The notes beneath the pieces were generated by a model. The model had not been told where the DNA came from, searched no databases, and worked only from the letters and a program-made list of their open reading frames with translations. The translations under genes and the position numbers were made by a program. DNA of 64,000 nucleotides from Blumeriella jaapii (lineage: Eukaryota > Ascomycota > Leotiomycetes > Helotiales > Drepanopezizaceae): positions 186,001 to 250,000 of the forward strand of contig VWND01000080.1 of assembly GCA_009599575.1 (NCBI GenBank), given 5' to 3'. Position 1 is the stretch's first letter; every line of letters starts with the position of its first letter. Positions 11,232 to 23,132 of the stretch are shown one piece after another.

Positions 11232-11632
11232 ATGAAGGCTTCTTTTGTGACAGCTGCTTTCCTCCTTGCTCTTGGGCAGATCCACGCAGCCCCCCTTCGT
11301 GCCCCAGTCGCCTACACCATAAACATCTCGTTCAAGGACACTCCAGAGGCAGAGGTCATTTTCCAGGGTGCCGACCCAGACGCGTACTTCAAGATGGAAG
11401 TCCCCGTTGACGGGAGCGCGATCAGAATCAGTACGTCGTGCCCCTAGCAGCGTGTACTTGAGACTAACAGTACACAGCCAATTCTCTGAGCGTTTCCCAT
11501 ATCAAAACCGAGCCAGGCATCAAATGCGTGTTTTGGGGGGTTGATGGGAGCGTCACCTTGGTCTTTGGGGACCATCCAGTTGATGTTGGACCACCACAGC
11601 GACTGCTCCACGGATCATGCAACAAGATGTAA
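11232..11632 (+). CDS. Small secreted protein
   Basis: Exons 11232-11430 and 11478-11632 around a 47-bp intron (GTACGT...ACAG) encode 117 aa. The N-terminus is a clear signal peptide (MKASFVTAAFLLALGQIHA) followed by a mature part of about 98 residues with only two cysteines (IKCVFWG and GSCNKM at the C-terminus), compatible with one disulfide. The mature region is rich in short beta-type segments (VDGSVTLVFGD, VDVGPPQ). I recall many fungal small secreted proteins ending with a VDVGPPQ...GSC pattern, but no function is established. It may be apoplastic. It converges with the BTB gene (267 bp between stop codons). Confidence 0.75.
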
Positions 11633-11898
11633 AAGGAGGTGAAGAGAACTCGCTGGGTTTCGGTTGGAATGCTAGGAAAAAGCGAGGACTGAACACGTGT
11701 CTGGCAGTAATCACAACATGCCGAGCATTTCTTACTTTCAATCATTACAATGTTTACGATAAGAAGACTAGTACTTTTTCTTCATGGCGTGTCTATACTC
11801 ATGGGCAATGGGATGTGGCTCATCTTTACAGCTCGGTCGTTCCAGACGACTTCTTCGGGTCAGATGAATGCTCCTCTCTTGTCCTCTCCATGTCCCCA

Positions 11899-12739
11899 TT
11901 ATTTCGTCTTTTCTTCCGATTCTGCATGTTCCGACTTGTAATTACCGGCCGACGAACACTTCTGCCCTTCTGGATGCACATGAAAAGCACAGGAGTGAAA
12001 GCCCTCTCGAGTCACTCTAGCATCGTGAAACTCACGGATCCTCGGATCCTCCCGCAGACTGGTAGGCCGGTGCATTTGACCACTTGAATCTTCGAAAGAG
12101 CTGCGCTGGAACTTCGCAAAGTCCCTCAAAAACCCCGGAATTTCGAAAATGGGCTCGAGCCTCTCTGGCGTGTCGCCAAAGATCAGCCTATACGACACCA
12201 AAGCCGCAACAAATGTCCGAATCGGCGCATCTACGGCACAGATTGTGTTCGCGAAGACCCTTCTGATTTGATTCAGAGAGAGCTTGACCCCCGCACTTCC
12301 GTGTCGGACGTGGCGGTACATGTTGTCTTGTATGAGGTCCATGGTGTAGTTCTTCAGGGTATGGGAGCCAATCAGATCCGCGAAGAGGTATACATCAATG
12401 AGATGGTCGAGATGGAGCTCGTTGTCCGAGTCCGCGGTGAGGCGGTTGGTATGCAGCCAGTCTGAGACGAGCTGAAAGATGTACGGTTCGATGTCGGGGA
12501 GGATGACTTGCAAGGTAGAATGATTGGCGAAGAGGGAGGAAAAGTAAGGGGAGATGGCGCAGATCCGAACTCGCTCGAGTAGAAAGACTTTGTGGAGCGG
12601 CCCGACGAGTATCCTGATGGTATCCAGATTTGTAGCTCTTTCCAAAAATTAGCATTCTTCGGATGTGCATGGAGAGAGGGTCACTACTGGGCGGCGCCAA
12701 CCTTTGCATCATCCAAATCCTCGGCTGATGGTCTTTCAT
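11899..12739 (-). CDS. BTB/POZ domain protein
   Basis: The main exon is 12637-11899. A likely first exon, 12739-12702 (ATG at 12739, donor GTTGGC, a GCTAAT branch, acceptor AAAG), gives 258 aa. The BTB fold is recognised from TIRILVGPLHKVFLLERVRI, CAISPYFSSLF, an acidic LPDIEPYIFQLVSDWLHT block and a LIDVYLFADLIGSHTLKNYT helix pair. These are the landmarks of the large fungal BTB family with the degenerate VGxxxxxFxVHxxLL start. BTB domains mediate dimerisation or CUL3 binding; a partner cannot be named. The C-terminal 50 residues are hydrophilic and unremarkable. The main exon is secure and the first exon is less so. Confidence 0.75.
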
Positions 12740-15700
12740 TCGGTCGCTCTGTGTCCGACTTTTCTTTGGAAATATTTGTGATGTTGCATAATGCCAATGA
12801 AGGAGAATTCTCCGAACGCACGGGAGACTCGCAGTGTGATGCGCGATATACGGCTTGTAGTGGTTCTGTCATGATTCGGCCGGGCGTTCAGCTTGAGAGT
12901 CTGAGTTGGAAGGTCGTAACAAATGGAGAGTTCGTGGAGTGTTGGGGCTCGGGTCTCGGGTCTCGTAGAAAACATGGTGTGTACCTGCTGTTTTCGAAAC
13001 AGGCTCCCGCGGGAAGCAAACAAAGCAAACAACTCTAAGTTTCGAGCCCATCGAGAACCATTACTTTTTCTAGTCTAGCTTCTTTCTGGGTCTGCCTTTC
13101 GGTTTTCCATGCGCGTGCTACTTTGCATGTTGAAGTCCTAATTAGCAGAAATCTCGCCCTTTCAAGATTGGGGTATGCTAGCGTGATATGGCTACGTCGT
13201 CAGAAATAGCAACCCACCTACTCATACTCTTGGATACACCTTGACTCCCTCTACACTGCGACGAACTACATGCGGGATATTTGGGCCAAGCTGTAGGGGG
13301 TCATGCCTTTAGTCTACGATTGACCGAACATTTCCGGCTGCATCGGTCGGTGACTGATTAGAAGTGACTTCTAGCTAGCCTCTGAACAGGATTTAAGGAG
13401 CACAAGAAATCCAGAGACTCCGAAACCTCAGTTGCTGCTATGTATGATACTAAGGTCTACATTACGGCAAGGGCTTGCTAGGTCTTGTGGCAGCCTGACT
13501 TTAAACCAAAAGGGCCTCTGTACTTGGCGTCACCAGTGGCTAGATAAATCTTGATAATTGGCGGTAGTGTTCTCCTCGGGTGTGGTAGCTTCATGAGTAA
13601 ATAGAAAATTATATTGGAAGGTTATCCAGCTCCTTTTGATCTTCGACGGCGATGTGAAGGTGAAGGAGCCAACCTTGTCACCAAGATTTGTGTACCGATG
13701 CTATGATTTTGCTGCTAAATTTCGAGACTGACAATCCTCGATTTCTTCAAGTACTCATAGAGGCTTGACTTTCTTAATCATAACCATGCCATACGGAAAA
13801 TGCTACTATATTGGAAAAGTGATTCCTAGATCACAGAGCATCTCGGCGAGCAAGATTGTGGATAGAATGTTTTGTCAGGGGAAAATAAGCCTGCTTAGCT
13901 CCCTTTCTCCCAAGCATAGAAATACCAACGCCAGCTTTTCAGTCTTGAACTCTCGTTAGGGACAAGTGTGCGTTCACCTTGTAAATTCTCTAATCTGTTT
14001 CTCGAACCGCCAAGGGATTAGCCGAAGCCACGCTAGTAATCAACAACGCGACCGAGTTGTAAATCTCGACCGCGCAGCGTCGACGACTGGCAGTCTACTG
14101 CTGACAACCTAAACCTTGAGCATATCTAAGCCGCGACAGAGTGGCGCCTCCTCTGCTAAGGTTGAGAATCGGCCACCCCAAGCTTTTCCGATGCAAACAT
14201 CTTAAGTTGATCGGGACATTGATCGTACCTCCAAATGCACCCAAGCCTTGTATCAAGCGTAGACCAATCGTTCCATTTCCCCGAGTCTATTCGATTACCC
14301 CGAGTCTATTTGTTACCCCAAGCCATCTCCTGGCAAGATGTCTCTAAATGCGTTCAAGCCCTAACTTCAGCGTCTGCCAATCGACTTACTCCTTCAAGCC
14401 GGTTCAATTGCGCCGAGCTATCTCCAGGAGAAAGTGTGCCAAGATGGTGATGATGTGCAAGATTGACCGGATCGGGGATGGCCTGAATCCTACATTTGAG
14501 AGCTAAGATTCGGACGTCAGCAAAACGCGGAGGTTATACAATTATAGATCAGCAGATGAGAGAAAGGTTGCCTCATACCTTGACAACATACTATGCATAT
14601 AGCAATAAAGCCCTAAATCTCGAACCAGAGCTCCTCGCAATGCTGTTGAATAGATGAAAGTCTTCTAAAACGGGATGCCTGAAGATCAGATCACGTGTGA
14701 GTTGAAGAAGCGGAAGACGAGAGAGCAGCCACCGAGTAAGCAACTGTTGGTGTCACTGTAAATAAAGTGTGCACGCGACGGGTTGAGACATGCCTCTAGC
14801 TACGGAGTGGTCGGTAATGCAGACACGACTGGTGTATTCTCTCACGTGGTTTCACGTGACCTCATTGCAGCCATCATTTCACAGGTTCCAGAGTACACCT
14901 GTGCCCTTTGTGCGTACATGCCTACAAGAGAGCCAAATATCATGATTGTCATCTCGCTGCACTGCGGCATTTTCTCCCGGGACTGATAGAAATGATACAA
15001 GATGTGAACATCAACATCTACGCCACCGGTTCTGAGATTTTTCTCGAATAGCATGGCGCGCCTGAGAGGGTTGTTCTGGCTTGCTTTACTGAACATGACT
15101 TTCTTAAATATGGAGACATGATACAGCCTCTGGATATCAAGATTAATTTGGACTAGATCTATAAGAATCATAAGAATCCTCTTTAAAGCCTAGCATAGCG
15201 AATGGACGGAGATTTCTCTTTGATATCAAGATATGCTGGGGCTGCGTTCTGGGTGCTTGCGTGTTACTTTCTCGTTTAATTTTTTTCTCGTTTTTATTCT
15301 CGGTATACAGGTAATCTGGTAATTTCATGATAGGATTTATATGATTCTCGGGATGTAGTTGATCTGGTAGGTAAGGGAAGCGATGGAATTTAAATAAAGC
15401 GATGAAACAATCAATTTGAAGACGGGAATGGACAACTGCATATATAATCGATCTGGACAGTGAGCTTTTGACTCGTCAAGACATCCACTAATATCAAAAG
15501 CACAAATCCATCCGCCTTACCTGGGCGTTCCTCGAGCTGTTCGGTCGTGAGCTGTAGCTTGAACACGGCCACTGCAAGCTCGGCAGTAGGCCAGGGTTTT
15601 CTTTTCTGGGAAACATACTCAACAGTGACCAATTAGGTGGGTCCAGAACTGTCGGAGAAGATACGACCCATGTCATACGTATAGGAGGGGTAAATTTATA

Positions 15701-16302
15701 TACATGTATGTATATCAATCTGTATATTTGTGTCTAAAACACGTGTCTTGCACATGCTATGACGAAGATAACTACTAAACTCTTACAATTTAAAAATCGG
15801 AAGAGATGTATCAAGTATCCTCCGTTCCAAGCTGGAGATAGAGGACCTTAGCCGATATTCTCTCCGGGGATGGTTATGGTGTTGAAGATCTTGTGCTGGA
15901 CTTGAAAATCGTTTCGATAATGTTTGTTTACTTATCACGGAAGCGTGCTAGTGCGTCCACTCGGAAAGGAACGGCCCTTCCCGTGCCACACTATTGCTGA
16001 AAGGGACAACGCGTCAAAACACGGGATGTCGAGATGCCTCTTTCACCTTTCAAACGAAGCCGAGTTGCGAGAGCTGCAGCTTTCCCCGTTTGAAATGCCT
16101 CGCAAGTTCCTTTTTCTTGCATTGTCATCATGACGTCATTTGGCGGGGTCTCTCGATCCTCCTGCTCCTTCCTCATGCCTCATTCTCATCCTTCCTTCTT
16201 CATCTCCACAACCACAACATCCAGACGAGCGAAGCGAACATCGACACATCTCCGCTTCGATAGTAAACACCCAAAACAACAACACCACAGCCAAGCATCA
16301 TC
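12740..16302. other. 3.5 kb without a supported gene
   Basis: Moderately AT-rich. Frames are short and none has domain features. Around 14270-14310 a CCCGAGTCTATT phrase is repeated twice in 20 bases. A consensus CRE (TGACGTCA) lies at 16131-16138 near the Bet v1-like gene. An old repeat-induced-mutation relic is possible, but no transposon protein could be recognised. Confidence 0.45.
16131..16138. promoter_or_regulatory. CRE-type bZIP site (TGACGTCA)
   Basis: A perfect 8-bp palindromic ATF/CREB site 165 bp upstream of the ATG of the Bet v1-like gene, where a promoter element would be expected. Function is inferred only from the consensus and the position. Confidence 0.4.
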
Positions 16303-17058
16303 ATGGCCTCCCGTATCCCAACCTCGACGACCGTGACTGAGTCCGCCGTCGTCTCTGCCACCTTCTCTCATGTCTGGCACATGATCAAGTCGGTCTCTCC
16401 GTTCCATCTACTCTATACATCTTGTGCTGTCCTCCACAGATTCGGCGAAAGCTTCTGACACGCTGCCCTTCCAGGCTCGAGAACTTTGCCAACTTCTGGT
16501 CCAGACTCGCCTCGAGCGAGACGGTCAAAGGTGCCTCCCCTGACACCGACGTCGTCAAGTGGACCTTCAAGGACGGCCAGGTCCTGGAGGTCAAGCAAGA
16601 GGAGCACTCGGTACGTCTCCCTCGCTTTGCCCTCGGCTCGATGCCTACCCTACCGCGCACACGGTACATACAGTAGATACACCTTACGAGGTGCTCGCTA
16701 ACACAACAAAAAGACCATCGACCACTTCATCACCTACTCGGTCATCTCCGCCCAGCCCCAACTCACCTACTCCTCGGTGCTGAGCACCATCCGCCTGTTC
16801 CCCATCACGTCGGGCCACCACGAGGGTCAGACCTTCGTCCAGTGGACTGGCCACTTCTCGAGTGATGCCGATGCTGGTATGCCTTCTTTCTCCCTTCACC
16901 CATGCTCTCGATGCACCCCCAGCCTTTGCTGGCGGGATGTCAAGCAGAACAAACCCACGCTGACATTCGGGACAGGCGTCATCGAGGATGCCAAGTTCAA
17001 GCGCCGCGAGGCTCTGGCTGACCTGGCAGTTGTCGTCAAGAGCGCTGCTGCGAAGTAA
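16303..17058 (+). CDS. Bet v1-like (SRPBCC) protein
   Basis: Four exons, 16303-16400, 16475-16610, 16714-16876 and 16976-17058, give 159 aa. The introns begin GTTCCA, GTACGT and GTATGC; the last two are canonical and the first donor is the least certain. The protein starts MASRIPTSTTVTESAVVSAT, then VWHMIKSVSPLENFANFW. VVKWTFKDGQVLEVKQEE, a beta stretch TIDHFITYSVISAQPQLTYS and a long C-terminal helix (EDAKFKRREALADLAVVVKS) follow. Helix, curved sheet and long terminal helix in a protein of about 160 residues is the SRPBCC/Bet v1 hydrophobic-ligand-binding fold, found in fungi as uncharacterised cytosolic proteins. The ligand is unknown. An alternative acceptor at 16441 would keep the frame but insert a less family-like sequence. 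Confidence 0.8.
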
Positions 17059-17682
17059 ACTGAAGCGCGAACGGGCTCAACGAAGCCAGCAGGATGGATT
17101 TGCATCATTTGGGCCTCTGATGGCTTATGGTGTGCGTTTGCAGGAGTGGAAGAATGGAGGCATCTAGGCTTCGACGATGTTTTTCGCCCGTCGTAACACG
17201 AATGCAAAGTCTTTACCTGAACGGGTCTCTTGAGCTCTTGCAAATATGTGATCCAAGTGAAAGGTGAGAGGGACATATTGCTTACAATATCGCAACACGT
17301 ACGTGCGAAGCGGGGTCAGGAGTGCAAAGTGTTTACCAACCTTGACGGGTTTCCTGTGCTCTTGCAGACGTATGATTCAAGTGAAGGGAGGGAAACATCG
17401 CAACACGTACGTGCGAAGGAAGGTCAGGCAAAGTATTTATTCCGCAAAGCATAGGGCCGCAAAAATTACAGAAGCGATAAATTCAACGGTTAAGGAAATC
17501 GTGACTTTGTGCTGTCACTTAAGCAGATCTTTCACCCAACACAATCTTCCCAATTCCACGCCCGATGCCCCTTACATGGAGCCGAATGCCGCATCACACA
17601 GCTACGTACTGCTCGGTCCTTACTGCTGAATCCTTACCTCCCCCACTCCCTCACTCACTCGTTCACTCATTCACTCACCCAC
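17059..17682. other. Convergent intergenic region with direct repeats
   Basis: It lies between the stop codons of the Bet v1-like gene (plus) and the subtilase (minus). It contains an imperfect direct repeat (17203-17425) and, at 17638-17690, a run of CACTCACTCA-type tandem units. Confidence 0.5.
17203..17425. repeat. Imperfect ~120-bp direct repeat with palindrome CACGTACGTG
   Basis: Copy 1 starts at 17203 and copy 2 at 17323, each opening TGCAAAGTNTTTACC. Both share GCTCTTGCA, ATCCAAGTGAA or ATTCAAGTGAA, and the block ATCGCAACACGTACGTGCGA. The 10-bp perfect palindrome CACGTACGTG lies at 17296-17305 and 17404-17413. A third, truncated opening (AAAGTATTTATTCC) follows copy 2. Confidence 0.75.
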
Positions 17683-20591
17683 TCACTCCCCAATGCGTAT
17701 CGTAGGACTCAACCAGGAATCGTACGACGCAAAGTCGCTCTCGTTCCCCCCATGCCTCAGCACACTCAGCATGAACCTGTAATCGCCGACGCCCGCGACT
17801 AGCTCCGTAAAGTCATCCGACACAACGGTCGTCCCCAGCCATTCCCACATCAAAGAGGTGACAGCCCGCGCGTGGAGGCGATTGGGGAACGACCCGTGAC
17901 TGGGGAAGCCGAAGAAGCTCGAGTTAGCGGGCAGGAGAGACGGCACGTAGTCCTCGTTTCGGTCCACCTCCGGGTCGAAGCCGTAGTGCATGGGCACGAT
18001 GCTGGTGTTGGCGGGTAGGACGTCGATGCGTACCAGCTTGCTTAACTGGCTCGTTCGTGCCACGATGATGGGGAGCAAGAGTTGGGACAAGGAGAACTCC
18101 AATTCATCGTCGTTGACCATCTCCGTATCGTAGGCATCGGGCATACGCGTAATTCGCGGTGAAGGGTGCCCGGAGGACTCCCCGTGGTCGATTACGATGT
18201 AGTCGGCGTGGTAGAGCGAGTAGGGGGCGCCAACGTAAGGTACTTGCCAGGAGTCGCTGTCAGATGTCACCACGATGAAGCCGCTGAACACGGGAAGCCG
18301 ATCCGGCATCACGTCCAGCGGAGGAAAGATTGTGAAGTGAACGGTGACGGATTCCCCGGCGGCGACGGTCACTTCCGGTGACGCGATCGCGGCGAATCCA
18401 TAATTGGCGTCATGCTCTGCTTCTTCTTGTTCAGGGGTCAGAACGTAGTTGAAGTAGCCTGCGCCGACGTGGGAAAGCGTGTACTCCTTGGGAGCATTCG
18501 ATTTGTTCGTGATCGTGATGTTGGCGCGACCGTAGCTCTGATGGTCCGCGGCGTCCCCAATCGTGAGCTGGCCGGGCGACAGCTCCGTGTCCGTAAATAC
18601 GGCTCTGTAGGCATTGATCAGACCGGAGCCTTGGATTGCGGTGCTCGTCAACACCCCCAAGTCGCTGTGCCATGGGCGTGGGTTCGATGTCGTCTGGAGG
18701 AGCTCACGAATCCGGTCGATGCTGTGATGTGGGAAGCGCGACTTCATGAGAGCCCAAACTCCAGCGACCCACGCCGATGCCATTGGTGTCCCAGATGTAA
18801 TCGCATACCCGCCTCCCGTCCCCAAAGGCCAGGTCGAGAGGATGTTGCCTCCTGGCGCCGAGAGCTGGGGCTTCATAGAGTAGTCGAGGTAACCTGGTCC
18901 CCAATGCGAGAACAGGCTCACCAATCCTCCGCTGGGCTGCAAGGGGCTTTCGTAGGACTTGCTCGTAAAATTCACCTTGTAGTTGGGATAGCCGCCTGCC
19001 GCTGCGTAACTCTCCCTGATCAACCTACTGGAGGGGAGATCCATGCTAATGATCGAATTGCGGCCAAAGGTTCCTGGCGCCGGTACATCATAGTCCATTT
19101 CGTATGTTGTACTGGCATTTGCTGTCAGGGCCACGATGTATTCAAGATCAGGGGACCAAAACACTGCCGTATTGCGGATTAAGCATGCGTCGGCGTCATC
19201 AAGGACGACAGCAAAGATGGTATTTTCTGTATCCTCCACGATGTTGTTAGCAGCTGCCCAGGCCAGTAAACTACAGCCGGGCTCGATGATGTAGAGCGGC
19301 TTCTCTTGCTCGACTTGCGGTGGCCAAACTGTCGCGTATGGGATAGCAACATTGTTGCTGTCGATAGCCTCGTATACCAACGGGAATTTTGCGTTCGACA
19401 CTGCACCAACACTGATAGCGTCCACGGCTGAAGCAGGAACCGATTGGGTGTTTGTACCGATTACCCAGTCGTCCCCCGTTGTAGAGGCTATGACGGGAAC
19501 ATCGCGTTCCTTGAGTTTTGTGACGAGAGCTTGGTAGGACCTGTCCTCAGATCCTTCGCCCATGGACACGTGGATGACTGCAAGAGGAAAAGACCAGGTC
19601 AACATTGCTTCTTGGGATAGATATGCGTGTGGAAAGGAGATTGGTGTATCTATCACCTCTCCCAGAGAGGGCGAAAACGGCAAGAAAGGGCTCACTTACC
19701 ATCGGCACCGTCTTCATAGGCTTGGATCATGGCGGCCACAATGATATCAGAACGGCCATCGCTATCACAACCAAACACGCGGTAGGCAAAGATGGTAGCT
19801 TCGGGCGCGACACCCTTGATGTCGAAGCCTGCTTCACCGCGAGAGTCCATACCAACGATACCTGCGATCTCGTCAGGTCAGCAATCCAAGATCGAGAGCT
19901 CGGTGGATCTCATACCGGCAACGTGGGTGCCATACGCATTGCGCATACAAGTCGACAGTGGATCCAGGGATTCAACCCGATTGCCATTGTCGTCGAACCA
20001 AGAGTAGCCCATTTCCACTTTGAACCCCGGCCCAAATCCTCCTCCGAGTGCGGGATGGCGGTAGTCGATTCCCGTGTCGATCAAGGCTATTTTCATGCCC
20101 TGCCCCTTGATGCCGGCCGCTTGGAGCCTGTCCACGCCCGTCATTTCCAGCGCCGAGTCCAAGCCCTTTATCTCGCCAACATTCGGCATGGAGAGTTCTT
20201 CTACTGCTGGGTCGACGACCTTTACCTCCAGATCCCTAAAGCCATAATCTTCGAGGACGGGTTTAGTTGGATGAGCAACCAAGTGGACAGGTTCGACGTA
20301 GAGAACGCCAGGCAGCTCTGAAAGAGCTTCGTCATCAATCGGTAAGTCACTCTGGATTGAGAGTCCGTAGAAAAGCTCGGGGTTGGTGTACTTGTGGCGT
20401 ACTGAGAATTTGACATTGAGATCCGAGGCTTGCTTGCGGAAGTTCGAAAAGTGGTCATTGTTGGGACCTCGCACAGGATCAATCTCAGAATTGGGGTCAA
20501 TTCGAACAATGTATGCTCCAGGGACAAGCCGTGATTGAGCAGTCGCAGTTCCGGCACTCAATACGGCCAGGAGCCAGATTGAGGCGCGCAT
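17683..20591 (-). CDS. Secreted subtilisin-like serine protease (S8, Vpr-like)
   Basis: Exons 20591-19916, 19861-19700 and 19577-17683 with introns of 54 and 122 bp (both donors GTATG/GTAAG-type) give 910 aa. Order: signal peptide (MRASIWLLAVLSAGTATAQS); I9-like propeptide (residues about 25-110, GAYIVRID...GVLYVEPVHLV); S8 catalytic domain with Asp172 in ALIDTGID, His223 in YGTHVAG and Ser541 in TSGTPMASAW. An inserted protease-associated region lies in between (about 355-450, PLYIIEPGCSLLAWA). A C-terminal Fn3-like all-beta domain follows (from about 615, ANITITNKSNAPKEYTLSH). This is the layout of large fungal extracellular subtilases. The block where the oxyanion-hole Asn is expected reads IASTTGDDW, with no clear Asn. 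It converges with the Bet v1-like gene. Confidence 0.9.
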
Positions 20592-22078
20592 TGAGTTCGA
20601 TGAACGGGGGCAACAGAGCCCAATGCCGTGTAAACGAATGTGATGTTAAAGAGCGTGGTTCAAGAGACTCTGGGGTGCAGAAACCATCGTCTAGATGAGC
20701 GGGTAAATACTTCTTATACATGCCGACGCATCACGCAACTTGGGAGTCTTCGTCCGTTGATCCCATCTGCGTTTGGCCACTCAAACTTCATTGCAATACG
20801 GAAGGATTCCCGAGGTTCTCGTTTTCGTCGTAAGGATCCAAAGCCAAAGCGCGACAACAGATATCAACAACCAATCCAACGGATCAAATGGCACATTTGA
20901 GTTTGATGGATCGTGGTCGCCGGCGAGACCGACGATTACTGTGCACAATACCTATGTTTAGCAGGGTTAGATCCTTGCTCATTCGATTTGCGCGTAAATA
21001 TACCACGGTCATTTCTATCGACATGATGTAGAGTTGTCAGAAGGAAGAGAACCAATGCAGTAGACACGAACCCGACAACGAAAGCGCAAGATCAATTTCC
21101 AGGACGCCTGTAGTCGCCAAACAAAAACAATCTGAAGGACCAAGGAAGATGTCCACATCCCGTCTTCTCGTTTGATGAAGATAAATTAATTTTTCTTTTC
21201 TCAATTCCAGAAACACGTTCTACCTGCCCACTTGCTGTGTACTGTGGATGCGGAGGACCGTAAGTCAGAATTCCGTGCGCTGAAACGATTTCGCAACTAT
21301 TTTGTTCGGTCTGATCGTCTAGAAAATCGGAGAGCTCTTGAGAGCGAGTGCAAGAGAGCATGATGGAAAAGTCGACGATTTGTCCAAAAATTGATAAGAA
21401 TAAACAAGAAGACAATTGCACTTTTAATGGTAATAACAGCTGACCAATCTTGCTAAACATCTTCTTGGAATGAGCCAATTCAATCAAACCAGACGTTTAC
21501 CATGGTCAGCAGCGGTCCGCACAAAGTAAACTGAACCAAAGAGAACGAACTGGGAACGGAAACAGCAGAGTAAAGCCATGACTTGATGTACAGTACAGGA
21601 CGCAACAGGATATTCGTTGATGATCGATTTGAAGGGTAGAGGTGGGAGTTTTGTAGTTGAGAAGAGGAAGAGAAGGGAGGTCACACGAGACCACCCCGTT
21701 ACCATTGCCCCCACCCCTGGCAGCCAAGACACACTTGCTCAATTTAGCATCGTTTATCTGGCCGCTTTTAAAAGTAAACAAAAGCTCGAATCAAACATTC
21801 TGCATGCTCTTCTTCAGCTTCAAGAATTGCTTTTACGCGGGCTTTTCTACAGTAACAGTAGCTAATCGATTCAAATTCTTGGAATGGCCGTTGTGCCACG
21901 TCTTTTGTGCCTTTCGAATCAATGCGTCTAAAGTCTCGTTTGCATCAGGAGCGTGCTCGAGCTTGAAATGTTATTGATACAATCCTGCCTTGTCAATTAA
22001 TGCCTGAAGGATCTCGATAAGAATCAAATTTAAATAACACGACGGCTATTTGGTTCTTCGAACATGCATCTCGGAGCG

Positions 22079-22099
22079 TTAGGGCTAGGGTTAGGGGGG
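22079..22099. repeat. Telomere-like TTAGGG cluster
   Basis: TTAGGG, CTAGGG and TTAGGG follow one another, then three more G. TTAGGG is the usual telomere unit of filamentous ascomycetes. With coding genes on both sides this is interstitial and very short. Confidence 0.6.
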
Positions 22100-22570
22100 C
22101 ATAGCCAAAATGCGAAAACACCTTACAAAACCGGTCTGCATTTGCGAGCAGCATATATTGCCAAACCTTTCTGATGGTTAAAATTTACTACTTCGAGCCT
22201 TGGCAAACAATACCATACCAATAAGCATCTGATGGCCCGGAACTCGTGGTCGTAGGCTTTCTGCGCCAGCTCGCGGGAGTAGCGTCAGGTCGAGGCTAGC
22301 GCCGTGCGGATGCGAAGAACACGAACGACGATTAGCGTCCTATAGAATTGGGCGAAAAATGCTATGTAGCCGGCGCTGATCGCATGTCTTCCAGGCGGTG
22401 CAGAGGTCGATAACACGCGGTTGGGAGTTTTCCGCCATGCTTGAGCTTGAAGAAAAGGGGAAAAAATAGAGACGCGAAAAGAGGAAGCGAAAAGAAGAAG
22501 CGAAAAGAAGAAGAAAAAGAAGAGAAAGACGAGAAAGGAGAAGAGAAAAGGAGAGGTGAAATAAAAGAAG

Positions 22571-22689
22571 AGAAACAGAAGAAGAGAAACAGAAGAAGAG
22601 AAACAGAAGAAGAGAAACAGAAGAAGAGAAACAGAAGAAGAAAAACAGAAGAAGAGAAACAGAAGAAGAGAAACAGAAGAAGAGAAATA
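22571..22689. repeat. 14-bp purine minisatellite
   Basis: About eight copies of GAAACAGAAGAAGA in tandem with one or two variants, within a wider GA-rich block. Three units equal 42 nt, so every frame stays open. The lysine/arginine/glutamate-rich open frames here are therefore artefacts of the repeat. Confidence 0.85.
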
Positions 22690-23132
22690 AAAGAATAGAA
22701 ATAGGAGAAGAGAAATAAAAGAAGAGAAATAGGTAAAGAGAAATAAAAGAAAAGAAAAGAAAAGGAAAAGAGAAGAAACAGCAGCGACGATACGTTCATT
22801 TCGATCTGCTATGGATCAGGACTAACTGCAACCAGTCTTCCTATCAAAATAACGACGATCATCTCAGATATCATCACGGCAAGAAGAACGCACTTCCATC
22901 TTCCGTGCCATAGAAGACGGCAAATTCGATAGCGCCAGTAGACTCAAGGCCGATGACAGACTGTCAACCTAGAGGATGTGGAGAATCCCAATTTACAGTA
23001 CAACATAGCAAGTGGCGGGCTTTGCGCCAGTCATTACGAAGGCACAGGTGGGCAGAATCAAAAGTTTTCTTGCTGCCTGTAACCCCAAGGAATCTGATCT
23101 GTTCCAATGCCGATGCTCAGAAGGTTGGTTGT

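Larger units (their letters stand above)
20592..23132. other. 2.5 kb gene-free stretch
   Basis: No gene is recognised. It contains a telomere-like TTAGGG cluster (22079-22099) and a 14-bp purine minisatellite (22571-22689) inside a longer GA-rich block (about 22440-22790). Confidence 0.5.

Noticed and set aside
22441..22698. 85-codon Lys/Arg/Glu-rich plus-strand frame
   Set aside because: It lies wholly inside a 14-bp purine minisatellite that leaves every frame open. No start context, introns or complex sequence.
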